Shown here: positions 5,799-12,790 of the stretch, piece by piece | How the letters are laid out: every line of letters begins with the position of its first letter | Position numbering within the stretch: position 1 is the first letter of the stretch | NCBI GenBank assembly: GCA_964500365.1 | Contig: CAZCPB010000072.1 | Location: 1 to 16,129, forward strand | From: CAZCPB01 sp964500365 | GTDB lineage: Bacteria; Planctomycetota; Phycisphaerae; Phycisphaerales; UBA1924 | Length of the DNA stretch: 16,129 nt | Reading direction: 5' to 3' | Notes under the pieces: generated by a model | Database searches by the model: none | What the model was told of the DNA's origin: nothing | What the model saw: the letters and a program-made list of their open reading frames with translations, nothing else | Position numbers and translations under genes: made by a program

Positions 5799-6194
5799 AT
5801 GGCCCGCTCACCGACCGCCTCCGACGCCTTCGGTGCGATCGCTGAAGCCCGTCGGCGCGAGATCCTCGACGCCCTTGCCGCGGACACCGGCGGTGTCGCG
5901 GGCGAAGGCGGGGGGCGCGACGTGACGTGGCTGGTGGAAGAGCTGGGCTGGCCCCAGCCCTTGGTTTCCAAGCATCTCGCGGTGCTCCGCGAGGCGGGGC
6001 TGGTCAGCGTGGTGCGGAAGGGGAGGCGCCGCGTGTACAGCCTCGACGGTGAAAGGCTCCGGTCAGTTTTCGAGTGGGTCAAGGCATTCGAGCCCTTCTG
6101 GGATCACCAGCTCAGACGGGTCAAAGCGAGAGCAGAGCGATTGGAACGTGAATCAAGGCTCCGAGGGCGGCCGTCGGGCTTCCCCCAAACCTGA
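5799..6194 (+). CDS. ArsR/SmtB-family winged-helix transcriptional repressor
   Basis: A 131-residue protein. Residues about 8-30 (AFGAIAEARRREILDAL) and 43-80 form the ArsR winged helix, with recognition helix PQPLVSKHLAVLREAGLV and wing VRKGRRRVYSL. The C-terminal part (FEWVKAFEPFWDHQLRRVKARAERLE) is the helical tail seen in regulators paired with SRPBCC proteins. There is no metal-binding CxC motif, so this is the non-metal (SdpR-like) subgroup. The start at 5799 is preferred over the ATG at 5781 because the latter lies between the -35 and -10 elements; with a start at 5799 the mRNA would be leaderless. The SRPBCC gene follows after 11 bases, so they form one operon. Likely autorepressed. 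Confidence 0.9.
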   Translation: MARSPTASDAFGAIAEARRREILDALAADTGGVAGEGGGRDVTWLVEELGWPQPLVSKHLAVLREAGLVSVVRKGRRRVYSLDGERLRSVFEWVKAFEPFWDHQLRRVKARAERLERESRLRGRPSGFPQT

Positions 6195-6205
6195 AAGGAC
6201 CTGTC

Positions 6206-6682
6206 ATGGCCGTTGCCACCGCCGGCACCGAGAACGAGGCCGTCCACACGATCGACATCCGCAGGGAGATCGTGATCTCCGCGCCGCCCGAGATCGCGTT
6301 CGAGGCTCTGCTCGAGGAGTTGGGCCCGGGGAGCGAGCTGCCCGACGGCAAACCCTTTCCGATGAAGATCGAGCCCTGGCCGGGCGGGAGGTGGTACCGC
6401 GACCTCGGCGAGGCCGGCGGCCGCCCGTACGGCCACCTCTGGGGACACGTGCAGGTCATCAAGGCGCCAACGCTCCTCGAACTCGCGGGACCGATGCCGA
6501 TGTCGTTCCCCGCGATCAACCACGTGCAGTACCGGTTGAAGGCCGAGGGACCGCGCGGGACGCGACTGTCGCTCGTGCACCGGTCGATGGGCCTGATCCC
6601 CGCCGAGTTCCGCGAGGGCATGCCGGAGGGGTGGGAGCACGGGCTGAAGCGGGTCAAGCAGATCGCGGAGCGCCGGGCCTGA
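6206..6682 (+). CDS. SRPBCC (START/AHSA1-like) domain protein
   Basis: A 158-residue protein with ATG at 6206 behind SD AAAGGA (6 bases away). After a 14-residue lead, IDIRREIVISAPPEIAFEALL begins the SRPBCC/AHSA1 fold. It continues through PWPGGRWYRDLG, GHLWGHVQVIKAPTLLEL and a C-terminal helix (EGMPEGWEHGLKRVKQIA), which closes the hydrophobic pocket. The family binds hydrophobic ligands or acts as a small chaperone-like protein; substrates are generally unknown. ArsR + SRPBCC gene pairs are widespread, and the ligand sensed is not apparent from the sequence. The downstream region (6683-6841) has no supported gene. Confidence 0.9.
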   Translation: MAVATAGTENEAVHTIDIRREIVISAPPEIAFEALLEELGPGSELPDGKPFPMKIEPWPGGRWYRDLGEAGGRPYGHLWGHVQVIKAPTLLELAGPMPMSFPAINHVQYRLKAEGPRGTRLSLVHRSMGLIPAEFREGMPEGWEHGLKRVKQIAERRA

Positions 6683-6715
6683 TTCCACCTGTCACGTTGC
6701 ATGGAGCACTGTCCG

Positions 6716-6732
6716 GATCATCCACGATGATC
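6716..6732. terminator. hairpin between convergent genes, possible terminator
   Basis: Perfect inverted repeat GATCATC-CAC-GATGATC with 7-bp arms, 33 bases after the SRPBCC stop codon and between two convergent genes. No T-tract follows on either strand, so any termination role would be Rho-assisted. Its position is the main support. Confidence 0.25.
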
Positions 6733-6841
6733 GCGATGTGCGTTTCCGCGCCGGCCGCTCGGGCATTCCGTGCCGGGCCGAGGGTTGTCCGGCGGGCGCA
6801 CGGCTCTGAGCGAGTAGGACGCAAACACCCGAAAGCGGGGA

Positions 6842-7465
6842 TCATCGCCTTTTCGCGGGCGTATCGGCCGCGACGGGGCAGGCCAGGCTCTTGCTGTACA
6901 TCCCCGAGCGGTCGAAGCAGCAGGGGCGCCTCTTTCCCTTGGCAAGCATGTCGCAGGCGGTCTCGATGCGCTTGGCGCGAGTTTCGGGCCGTTTGGGAGA
7001 AGTAATCCAGTGAATGAAATCTCGGCGCGCGGCGGGCGTGATGTCGGACCATGCCTCCCGCGTTTTCAACGGTGCGGCCCCGAGCGCCCTGCGAAGATCG
7101 GGCGGCACCGCGGGCTCGGGCATGCTGTCGGGAGCCACGGGCACAATCGCGAGCGCAACGATGTCACCGACCTTCGCGCCCGCGGCCTTGCGGAGTTTCT
7201 CTTCCACCCTGAACCAGTGGCCGCCGTCACCGTCGGGCTCGAGTGTGGCGGCGAAGGGCGAGCCGTTCAAGGTGCCTTCAACCGGCACCAGCGCCCGGGA
7301 GGGGAGGCTCACGCTTATATCGATCGGAATCCGGAGAAAGGTCCATTTCGGCGCGGCGCCGGACCGGGGGACGGACTTGGCGTTCGGCGCGGGTCTGTGA
7401 AGCGTCGCCTTGAATTGAACCGTGGGAGTGACTTCAGCGGACCGATTTGAAGTCTTGCCGGCCAT
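6842..7465 (-). CDS. YdeI/OmpD-associated family protein with DUF1905 domain
   Basis: A 207-residue cytosolic protein. The ATG at 7465 follows a strong SD (GGGAGGAG, 8 bases away). Residues about 17-107 match DUF1905, a small beta-barrel domain: VQFKATLHRP, WTFLRIPIDIS, VEGTLNGSPFAATLEP, HWFRVEEKLRKAAGAKVGD. Residues about 117-176 match the helical YdeI/OmpD-associated C-terminal domain: PPDLRRALGAAP, REAWSDITPAARRDFIHWI, then SPKRPETRAKRIETACDMLA. Members are linked to resistance to cationic peptides or bacteriocin in enterobacteria, but the biochemical role is unknown. A cysteine pair occurs in the tail (PCCFDRSG). It lies on the same strand as the DinB-like and methyltransferase genes, separated by 211 bases. 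Confidence 0.9.
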   Translation of the reverse strand: MAGKTSNRSAEVTPTVQFKATLHRPAPNAKSVPRSGAAPKWTFLRIPIDISVSLPSRALVPVEGTLNGSPFAATLEPDGDGGHWFRVEEKLRKAAGAKVGDIVALAIVPVAPDSMPEPAVPPDLRRALGAAPLKTREAWSDITPAARRDFIHWITSPKRPETRAKRIETACDMLAKGKRRPCCFDRSGMYSKSLACPVAADTPAKRR

Positions 7466-7676
7466 CGCGGTCGCTCCTCCCTTCGTTCCGGCTCCGCCGG
7501 TCTCACGCACTCGGGCCCAAGGGTCGCGAGACTCCACCAGGAACAGTAAGGCCGGGCCGGGCGAGCCGCTGCCATCAGTGCCGCTCGTGCGCCACCGGTG
7601 TGCACGATTCCGCGGACACGAACTTGGGAGCTGCACATCCGGGTCGTGCCGGTCAGCCGGGGAGCCGAACCGACAG

Positions 7677-8186
7677 TCACTCCTTGCCGCAGATTCCGGC
7701 GGCGCGGCGCCATTGCTTGAGCTGGCCCAGATGATGCGGCGGATGGGCTACGAGCAGCGTGACAGCGATGTGCCCGATGGTCGGCGAGTGAGGGTGGAAC
7801 TTCTCCGGCGCGGGTCTCGGGAAGTAGTCTGAGTGCTTCTCGGCGACGACCGCGGCAAGGCGCGCGTTCCGGTCTTTGAATCGGTCGAGGAGCTCGCGCT
7901 TTGTCGCGTAGGCCGCTGGATCGGGCACGGGCGTGGTGCCATACCCGAACCGCTCCATCTCGGCATCGGCCGTGGGCACGCCCGGGTCGTCGAGCAGCGA
8001 CAGCAGCGCTCCTGCGTACGCGTTGAGGTGCGAGATCGTCCACGCCGGGTGATTGGCGATGGTGCCCGGCTGCTCGGTCATGCGGGATTCCGGAACATCC
8101 TCGACGGCCTCGAGAAGGAACCCATGGATCATCGCGTGGATATCCAGGATCGAGCCGACGGCATTGCAGCGGTCGCCTGCGTTCAT
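7677..8186 (-). CDS. DinB-superfamily metal-dependent protein
   Basis: A 169-residue four-helix protein. The likely metal ligands of the DinB fold are visible: His53 (HPAWTISHLNAYAG) and the pair His148/His152 in LLVAHPPHHLGQLKQWRR, a HxxxH spacing followed by the typical LGQL. DinB-like proteins include thiol-dependent transferases and many uncharacterised stress proteins; the sequence does not identify a substrate. The start at 8186 is chosen from the fold boundary (MNAGDRCNAVGSILDIH). No Shine-Dalgarno sequence is visible there. An inverted repeat CACGA-GGCT-TCGTG lies at 8203-8216, just upstream, and might be an operator. Confidence 0.85.
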   Translation of the reverse strand: MNAGDRCNAVGSILDIHAMIHGFLLEAVEDVPESRMTEQPGTIANHPAWTISHLNAYAGALLSLLDDPGVPTADAEMERFGYGTTPVPDPAAYATKRELLDRFKDRNARLAAVVAEKHSDYFPRPAPEKFHPHSPTIGHIAVTLLVAHPPHHLGQLKQWRRAAGICGKE

Positions 8187-8304
8187 GCGATGAATGCTAC
8201 ACCACGAGGCTTCGTGTCGGGCATCGCTCTGGGGGGCGGGCCGCTGCGTCGAGCGCACGCGCACCTTGGCTCATCGGTCGGCTACTCGACAACTGCTGTC
8301 ATGT

Positions 8305-9063
8305 TCACGTGCGTGAGGCTCCGATCTCGCAGCAGACCAGGCGGTACCCCACATCCAGCGCATCCAGATCCAGCAGGCGACGATTGCGCTCGGTCCAGAG
8401 TCCGCTTGAAAGGTCGGCACGCAACTTTCGCAGGCCCGGCTCGGCATCGATTCGCGCAAAGCTCGAGATGGCGCTTCGTCTTTCGGCATCGAGGTAGCAC
8501 TCGGGCCTGCGCCAGTATGCACACAGGAAGCCATCGCTGCAATCAAATGGGATAGGAATGGGCATCATACGCGCCGGCCCGATCATCCGTTCCAGCAACG
8601 CATTGAGGGCTGCGGTACTCGGGAAGATCGTGCGGTCGTGGGCCAAGATCTCGGGAAAATAGTCTTCCGTCAGCCAGAATGGAGGGGCGTCGGGAACCCA
8701 TGTGAGCAACACGACGCGATCACGTGCGACCCGCTTCATCTCCCCGAGACCTTGCTCAAGATCTGCCCAATGATGAGCGCTGAGAATGGCCATTGCCGCA
8801 TCGACCGAAGCAGTGGCGAGAGGCAACGCTTCTGCCGAACCTCGCAGGCAAGGCGCGGCCGTTACGGGGCGTTGCTGGATCATCACTTCGGACGGTTCCA
8901 CCGCGAGTACCGATCGGCCGGGCGGTTCATACGAGCCGGTCCCGGCGCCAACGTTCACGACAGTGACGGCATCTCCCAGCGCCGCATCGATGACCGAGGC
9001 GATCCGTTGATCCGGTCGTCGGAGGGATGCGTAGCCGCGACCGATGCGGTCGTAGAGAGCCAT
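8305..9063 (-). CDS. class I SAM-dependent methyltransferase
   Basis: A 252-residue protein. The ATG at 9063 has SD GGGAG 6 bases upstream; an earlier in-frame ATG at 9096 lacks one. The Rossmann-type methyltransferase motifs are clear: motif I VVNVGAGTGSYEP (35-47), the acidic strand VLAVEPSEVM that should bind the ribose, and AEALPLATASVDAAMAILSAHHW, the motif II/III region. This is the Methyltransf_11 group, often quinone-, lipid- or small-molecule-modifying; the substrate cannot be read from sequence. Base composition looks somewhat less GC-rich than the neighbours, so horizontal acquisition is possible but not shown. Confidence 0.88.
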   Translation of the reverse strand: MALYDRIGRGYASLRRPDQRIASVIDAALGDAVTVVNVGAGTGSYEPPGRSVLAVEPSEVMIQQRPVTAAPCLRGSAEALPLATASVDAAMAILSAHHWADLEQGLGEMKRVARDRVVLLTWVPDAPPFWLTEDYFPEILAHDRTIFPSTAALNALLERMIGPARMMPIPIPFDCSDGFLCAYWRRPECYLDAERRSAISSFARIDAEPGLRKLRADLSSGLWTERNRRLLDLDALDVGYRLVCCEIGASRT

Positions 9064-9231
9064 GTATCGCTCCCAAACCAGCGTTCCCGCGAACATTCAC
9101 TGGCGTGATTCTGGTTGCAGGTCGTTGGGTGCCAAGACGCGCGATCGTGTCCAAATCGACCGCAGCTCCGTAGCAGATGACTTTGTACCGAGAGCGCTGA
9201 GAGCACACGGTTGAACTGCTACGTAAACACC

Positions 9232-9259
9232 GATGGCCCCGGCAGTTGCCGGGGCCATC
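9232..9259 (-). terminator. strong hairpin terminator downstream of tRNA-Pro
   Basis: A perfect 13-bp inverted repeat (GATGGCCCCGGCA and its complement) with a 2-base centre. Read on the minus strand it starts 12 bases after the tRNA 3' end and is followed by GGTGTTTACG. The stem is strong but the T-run is short. It also separates the tRNA from the methyltransferase gene on the same strand. Confidence 0.75.
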
Positions 9260-9271
9260 TGGTTTGCCGAA

Positions 9272-9345
9272 TCGGGGTGATAGGATTTGAACCTACGACC
9301 TTCTCGTCCCGAACGAGACGCGCTACCAAGCTGCGCTACACCCCG
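9272..9345 (-). tRNA. tRNA-Pro (anticodon CGG)
   Basis: A full 74-base cloverleaf on the minus strand. The acceptor stem is CGGGGTG/CACCCCG, the D-arm GCGC-AGCTTGGTA-GCGC, the anticodon arm TCTCG-TTCGGGA-CGAGA with anticodon CGG, and the T-arm GTAGG-TTCAAAT-CCTAT, followed by discriminator A. The 3' CCA is not encoded (the next bases are TTC), so it must be added enzymatically. CGG reads the proline codon CCG, common in this GC-rich coding sequence. Confidence 0.97.
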
Positions 9346-9401
9346 TCAATCGGAGCCAGTATAGGCCGCCCGGGCGACCCGGCGGCGCCGCCCGCCGCGC
9401 G

Positions 9402-10229
9402 TCAGGTCTGATCGGCGGTTTCCTTCGGGAACTTCGGGACCGTCGTGTAGACGTTGTCCTTGCGCTTGCCCGGGTCGCCGTCCTCGCCGGCCGAGTAGAA
9501 ATAGACGCGCCGCGAGGGGCAGATCCCTTCGTCGGCATCGCCGACGGGCTGGCCCGCGGCGCTCGGGTTGAAGGGGCGGGCCGAGCGGCGGTAGGGCTCG
9601 TTGTCGACCTGCTGAGTCGAGGACTTGTAGGACACGAGAAGATTGTCCCGCGTCTTCATGCTCGAGCCGTCGTGGTACCTGCCCCAGCCGCCGTCGTAGC
9701 CGGGCACCACCGCCCGGATGGGCTGTCCCCACGCGTCAAGAATCTCCTGCCCGCGGACATCGACGTTCTTTCCGTCCACGGTCACGTTCGCCTCGATCAA
9801 CGAGTCCCGCAGGTAGGACTTGCCGGAGGAACCACGCGACGCGATCCCCGCGATCGCGGCCTGAGCCTGGGGCACGGCGGCGAGCGCGGCGGTGAAACGA
9901 ACGATCGAGTTCACCGGGGGGTTGGCCACCTTGTCCACGCCTGCGCTCTCGAGCCGGGCATCCAGGATGGGGTACTCGACGCGGTTCGACCCGCGTCCCA
10001 GCGTCAGGCGCGACGGGGGCAGTTCGCTCTTCACCGCCTCGTACTCGACCACCGCCGAGTCCAGAGCGCGGATGATGTCCTGCGTCAAACGATCCTTGCC
10101 CCCCGACGAGACCTTCTGCCCGACGACGAGCCCGATGGCCATCAACAGCCCGATGATCCCCACCACGATCAAGAGTTCGATCAGCGTGAAGGCCGTGCGG
10201 TGGCTGTTCCGGGTGCGGCGCGGCAGCAT
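9402..10229 (-). CDS. prepilin-type N-terminal cleavage/methylation domain protein
   Basis: A 275-residue protein. The ATG at 10229 has SD GGAG 8 bases upstream and gives a short basic leader, MLPRRTRNSHRTA, before FTLIELLIVVGIIGLLMAIG; cleavage would be after Ala13. Unlike the other two prepilin-like proteins here it lacks the SNLRQ segment and the FADG signature. It continues with a long helix (VSSGGKDRLTQDIIRALDSAVVEYEAVKSELPP) like the N-terminal helix of GspG-type pseudopilins. The later sequence ILDAWGQPIRAVVPGYDGGWG and VYFYSAGEDGDPGKRKDNVYT strongly recalls the GspG C-terminal part (DPWGxPY ... FSxGxDGxxGGxxxxxDI). It is therefore the most GspG-like of the three. No other secretion-system gene is adjacent. 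Confidence 0.9.
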   Translation of the reverse strand: MLPRRTRNSHRTAFTLIELLIVVGIIGLLMAIGLVVGQKVSSGGKDRLTQDIIRALDSAVVEYEAVKSELPPSRLTLGRGSNRVEYPILDARLESAGVDKVANPPVNSIVRFTAALAAVPQAQAAIAGIASRGSSGKSYLRDSLIEANVTVDGKNVDVRGQEILDAWGQPIRAVVPGYDGGWGRYHDGSSMKTRDNLLVSYKSSTQQVDNEPYRRSARPFNPSAAGQPVGDADEGICPSRRVYFYSAGEDGDPGKRKDNVYTTVPKFPKETADQT

Positions 10230-10578
10230 GAGATGACTCCGGGAGGGACGATCAAGCGTATCGCGCTCGCGCCCCTCGCATGGCGTGACCATTCAGATAC
10301 GGGCCTTGGACGGTCGGGGATGCAGGGCGTTCCGGGCCCGGTCGGGGCGAACTCCCGCCCGGGCGGGGCTTGCCGCCTATGCCGCGGGCGGTGCCGGGGA
10401 TGACGGATCTGCCTGAAGCGAATGTCAAGTATGTACGCAACGGCGCCGGTTTGGTTGACAGAGGTCCCGGGTCGTACTACAGGTAACAAGCGGGGGGCGC
10501 TCGAACCAAGGCTCAACGACGAGCCGCTCGCCCGTCCGGACGGAATCGACCGGCCGGGCACGATGCAGGACAAGCAGC
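10230..10578. other. intergenic region between divergent genes, no gene supported
   Basis: This 349-base stretch separates the GspG-like gene (minus) from the coiled-coil/winged-helix gene (plus). It holds a perfect 14-base palindrome CCCGCCCGGGCGGG (10354-10367) and an inverted pair CCGCC / GGCGG close by. Two TTGACA hexamers occur, one on each strand (plus 10455-10460, minus 10429-10424), 25 bases apart. Only the plus one is a credible -35. No reading frame with convincing protein features is seen. Confidence 0.6.
10455..10483 (+). promoter_or_regulatory. possible promoter of the coiled-coil/winged-helix gene
   Basis: A consensus -35 hexamer TTGACA (10455-10460) faces the gene at 10579. 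The best-spaced -10 at 17 bases is TACAGG (10478-10483), which is weak; TACTAC at 10475-10480 would have a 14-base spacer. The -35 is good and the rest uncertain. Confidence 0.35.
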
Positions 10579-11211
10579 ATGACGAACCAGCCGATGCACG
10601 GTTTGCCCGAGGATCTTCCGTTCGACGGCGGGCGGCCGATTGAGAACATGTCACTGACGGAGATCGCCCAAGCGCTCGAACAGGTCACCGGCTGGATCGA
10701 GGCGCAGCGCTCGATCGAGCGTGACGCGAGGGCGCAGTGGCAGGCGATCGCGCAGGAAGTCGAGAGCAAGGTCTCGAAGATCCGCGAGTACGCGCAGGAG
10801 CTGGTGCGGCACCAGCAGCGGCGGATGGCCTCGTTCGACAGCTTCCTGGGCGCGAAGATGGAAACCAAGCCGCAGTCGCCGCACGGGCACGGGTCCGCGG
10901 GCCGGCCGGCGTCCAAGGCGCCCCCGCGGAATCTCGCCCAGGCGATCGTCGAGGTGTGGGGTCTGGACAAGTTCAGCGAGCCGCTGACGACCGAGGAGAT
11001 CGCCGCGGCGCTGCCGGAGGTGGGGTACAAGACCGACGCGGCCCCGGCGTCGCTGCGGTCGAGCGTGAACCAGGCGCTGGCGAAACTCTGCCGCGTGGGC
11101 ACGATCGTGCGGCTGCGGGCCGACGGGAGCGTGATCCCGCCGAAGGACAAGACGAGCCGGGCGCGGAAATACCTTGCCGCGACGCGGTTGCCGGAAGACC
11201 AGGTGCTCTGA
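10579..11211 (+). CDS. hypothetical protein: coiled coil plus winged-helix (HARE-HTH-like) domain
   Basis: A 210-residue protein; ATG at 10579 follows AGGA 8 bases upstream. After a short acidic/Pro lead (1-20), residues about 26-90 form a long charged helix (LTEIAQALEQVTGWIEAQ...AQWQAIAQEVESKVSKIREY), very likely a coiled coil. A flexible His/Gly/Pro/Lys-rich linker (92-116) follows. Residues about 117-185 (NLAQAIVEVWGLDKFSEPLT, TEEIAAALPEVGY, SLRSSVNQALAKLCRVGTIV, RLRADGSV) look like a winged helix of the HARE-HTH type: a helix-rich unit with a conserved LxxAIxxVL-type start and a wing at TIVRLRADG. HARE-HTH domains are predicted to bind DNA or chromatin-like targets. An oligomerising DNA-binding protein is likely, but its target is unknown. 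I do not recognise a named gene. Confidence 0.8.
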   Translation: MTNQPMHGLPEDLPFDGGRPIENMSLTEIAQALEQVTGWIEAQRSIERDARAQWQAIAQEVESKVSKIREYAQELVRHQQRRMASFDSFLGAKMETKPQSPHGHGSAGRPASKAPPRNLAQAIVEVWGLDKFSEPLTTEEIAAALPEVGYKTDAAPASLRSSVNQALAKLCRVGTIVRLRADGSVIPPKDKTSRARKYLAATRLPEDQVL

Positions 11212-11241
11212 AGCGGCGGGCCTGGCGCGCGAGCCGGCGTC

Positions 11242-12696
11242 TCAATCGTCGAGGCGGAGCGTCAGGGTGCGCTGCACGCCGACGTCCTCGTTCTCTTCGA
11301 GCACGACGATCTCGACGGGCTTGCCGTCGCGGATGCCCAGGTCGACGAGGGCACCGTAGAAATCGTCGACGGACCGCACGGACCGGTCGCCGACGGACAC
11401 GACGCGCTGACCGACCTTGAGTCCCGCCCGCGCGCCCGGGCTTTCGTCCACCACTCGCCCGACCGTGAGGTCCCCCGAGCGGCGCCGGTTGTAGACGTCG
11501 AAGCCCATCCGGAACGGCAGCGCCCGCGCGGCATCGTCCACGATCGCGGTGCGCGGCCGCTCGCGGAGCGTCACGCTGAAGTCCCTGAACTGATCCTCGC
11601 GCCACACGCGGAGGCGGGCGACCTCGCCCGGCCGCAGGGCGCTGATCTCCGCGCGCATGACCTCGGGGTCGTCGATCTTGTTGCCGTTGACGCTGACGAG
11701 GATGTCGTTGGTCCGCACCCCGGCGTCGAACGCGGCGCCGCCCTCATTCACCTCGGTGAGACGGACGCCCATGCCGACGAAGGACCCTTCCCGCACGATG
11801 CGCTCGGGCTCGTTGGAGCGGAACACGACCCCGAGAAACCCGCGCGAGACCGTGCCCGTCTCGATGAGCTGAGGCACCACCGACTCGATCGTCGCCAGCG
11901 GGATCGCGAAGCTGATCCCGGCCGACTGGCCCTCGACCGGCGAACTCATGCCCGGGCCGCGCGTCTCGCTCGGGGCGTTGGCGATCGCGACGTTCATGCC
12001 GATGACGCGCCCCTTGATGTCCACCAGCGGCCCGCCCGAATTGCCCGGGTTCACGGCCGCGTCGGTCTGGATGAAATTGGAATAGCCGCCGAACTCGACC
12101 GCGGCCCGGGCCGAGCGGCCCAGGCCGGACACGATCCCCTCGGACATGGAGAACTTGAATCCGAAGGGCGACCCGAAGGCGTACACCCGTTCGCCCTGCT
12201 GGGGGCGCGAGCCCGTGGCGCGTCGGGCCGGGATCAGTCCCGAAGGATCGGAAGCCTTCAGCACGGCGATGTCGGTCAGCGCGTCCATGCCCGCGACCTC
12301 GGCCTGGACCAGCCGGCCGTCGTAGCACTGCACGTGGATGACCCCCGCGCCGCGAACGACGTGAGCGTTGGTGACGATGTGGCCATCACCGTCGTAGACC
12401 CACCCCGAGCCGGTCGAGCCGCGGAGGAATCCGCGGAGCCCCTCGTCCGAGCCGGCGTGCGAGCTGTAGACCTCGAGGTGCACCACCGAAGGCTCGACCG
12501 ACGCCGCGACGTTCCGCACCGCCCGGTTCAGCTTCTCGAGGATGTCCTCGTCGTCGAGCGCCTGGCGCGCCAGCACAACGCGGGCCTGCATCGTCGCGTG
12601 GCCAGCGCCCCGGATCGCTGCCGGCACGCCGATCATCACCGCGACCGAGGCGAGCAGCACCACGAGGGCCGGTCCGAACGTAAGCACTCGTCGCAT
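11242..12696 (-). CDS. HtrA/DegP-family serine protease with two PDZ domains
   Basis: A 484-residue protein. The start at 12696 has SD GGAGG 6 bases upstream. Residues 1-27 form a signal anchor (MRRVLTFGPALVVLLASVAV). The trypsin-like domain (about 58-280) has an intact catalytic triad: His112 in TNAHVV, Asp142 in LTDIAVLK and Ser220 in NPGNSGGPL. Two PDZ domains follow, about 283-378 (GFLGVVF, FDAGVRTNDILVSVNG) and 395-480 (GRVVDESPGARAGLKVGQRVVSVG). Two PDZ domains make this closer to DegP/DegQ than to single-PDZ DegS. HtrA proteases degrade or refold damaged extracytoplasmic proteins, probably in the periplasm or on its membrane face. It lies 94 bases downstream of panB on the same strand; co-transcription is possible but not implied by function. 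Confidence 0.95.
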   Translation of the reverse strand: MRRVLTFGPALVVLLASVAVMIGVPAAIRGAGHATMQARVVLARQALDDEDILEKLNRAVRNVAASVEPSVVHLEVYSSHAGSDEGLRGFLRGSTGSGWVYDGDGHIVTNAHVVRGAGVIHVQCYDGRLVQAEVAGMDALTDIAVLKASDPSGLIPARRATGSRPQQGERVYAFGSPFGFKFSMSEGIVSGLGRSARAAVEFGGYSNFIQTDAAVNPGNSGGPLVDIKGRVIGMNVAIANAPSETRGPGMSSPVEGQSAGISFAIPLATIESVVPQLIETGTVSRGFLGVVFRSNEPERIVREGSFVGMGVRLTEVNEGGAAFDAGVRTNDILVSVNGNKIDDPEVMRAEISALRPGEVARLRVWREDQFRDFSVTLRERPRTAIVDDAARALPFRMGFDVYNRRRSGDLTVGRVVDESPGARAGLKVGQRVVSVGDRSVRSVDDFYGALVDLGIRDGKPVEIVVLEENEDVGVQRTLTLRLDD

Positions 12697-12790
12697 GCCG
12701 ATCCTCCGTCGTCTTCGTGGGGTTCGCGGTCCCTCGCGCCCACGGATCACTTACGAGTCCCGCACGCCCGCGTTCGCGAACGCTCCCCCA

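Noticed and set aside
6683..6841. Gene between the SRPBCC and YdeI-like genes
   Set aside because: Short frames here lack ribosome sites and sensible composition; only a small hairpin is visible.
10401..10429. Promoter on the minus strand for the GspG-like gene, from TTGACA at 10429-10424
   Set aside because: No acceptable -10 hexamer is found at 16-18 bases; the hexamer alone is weak evidence.
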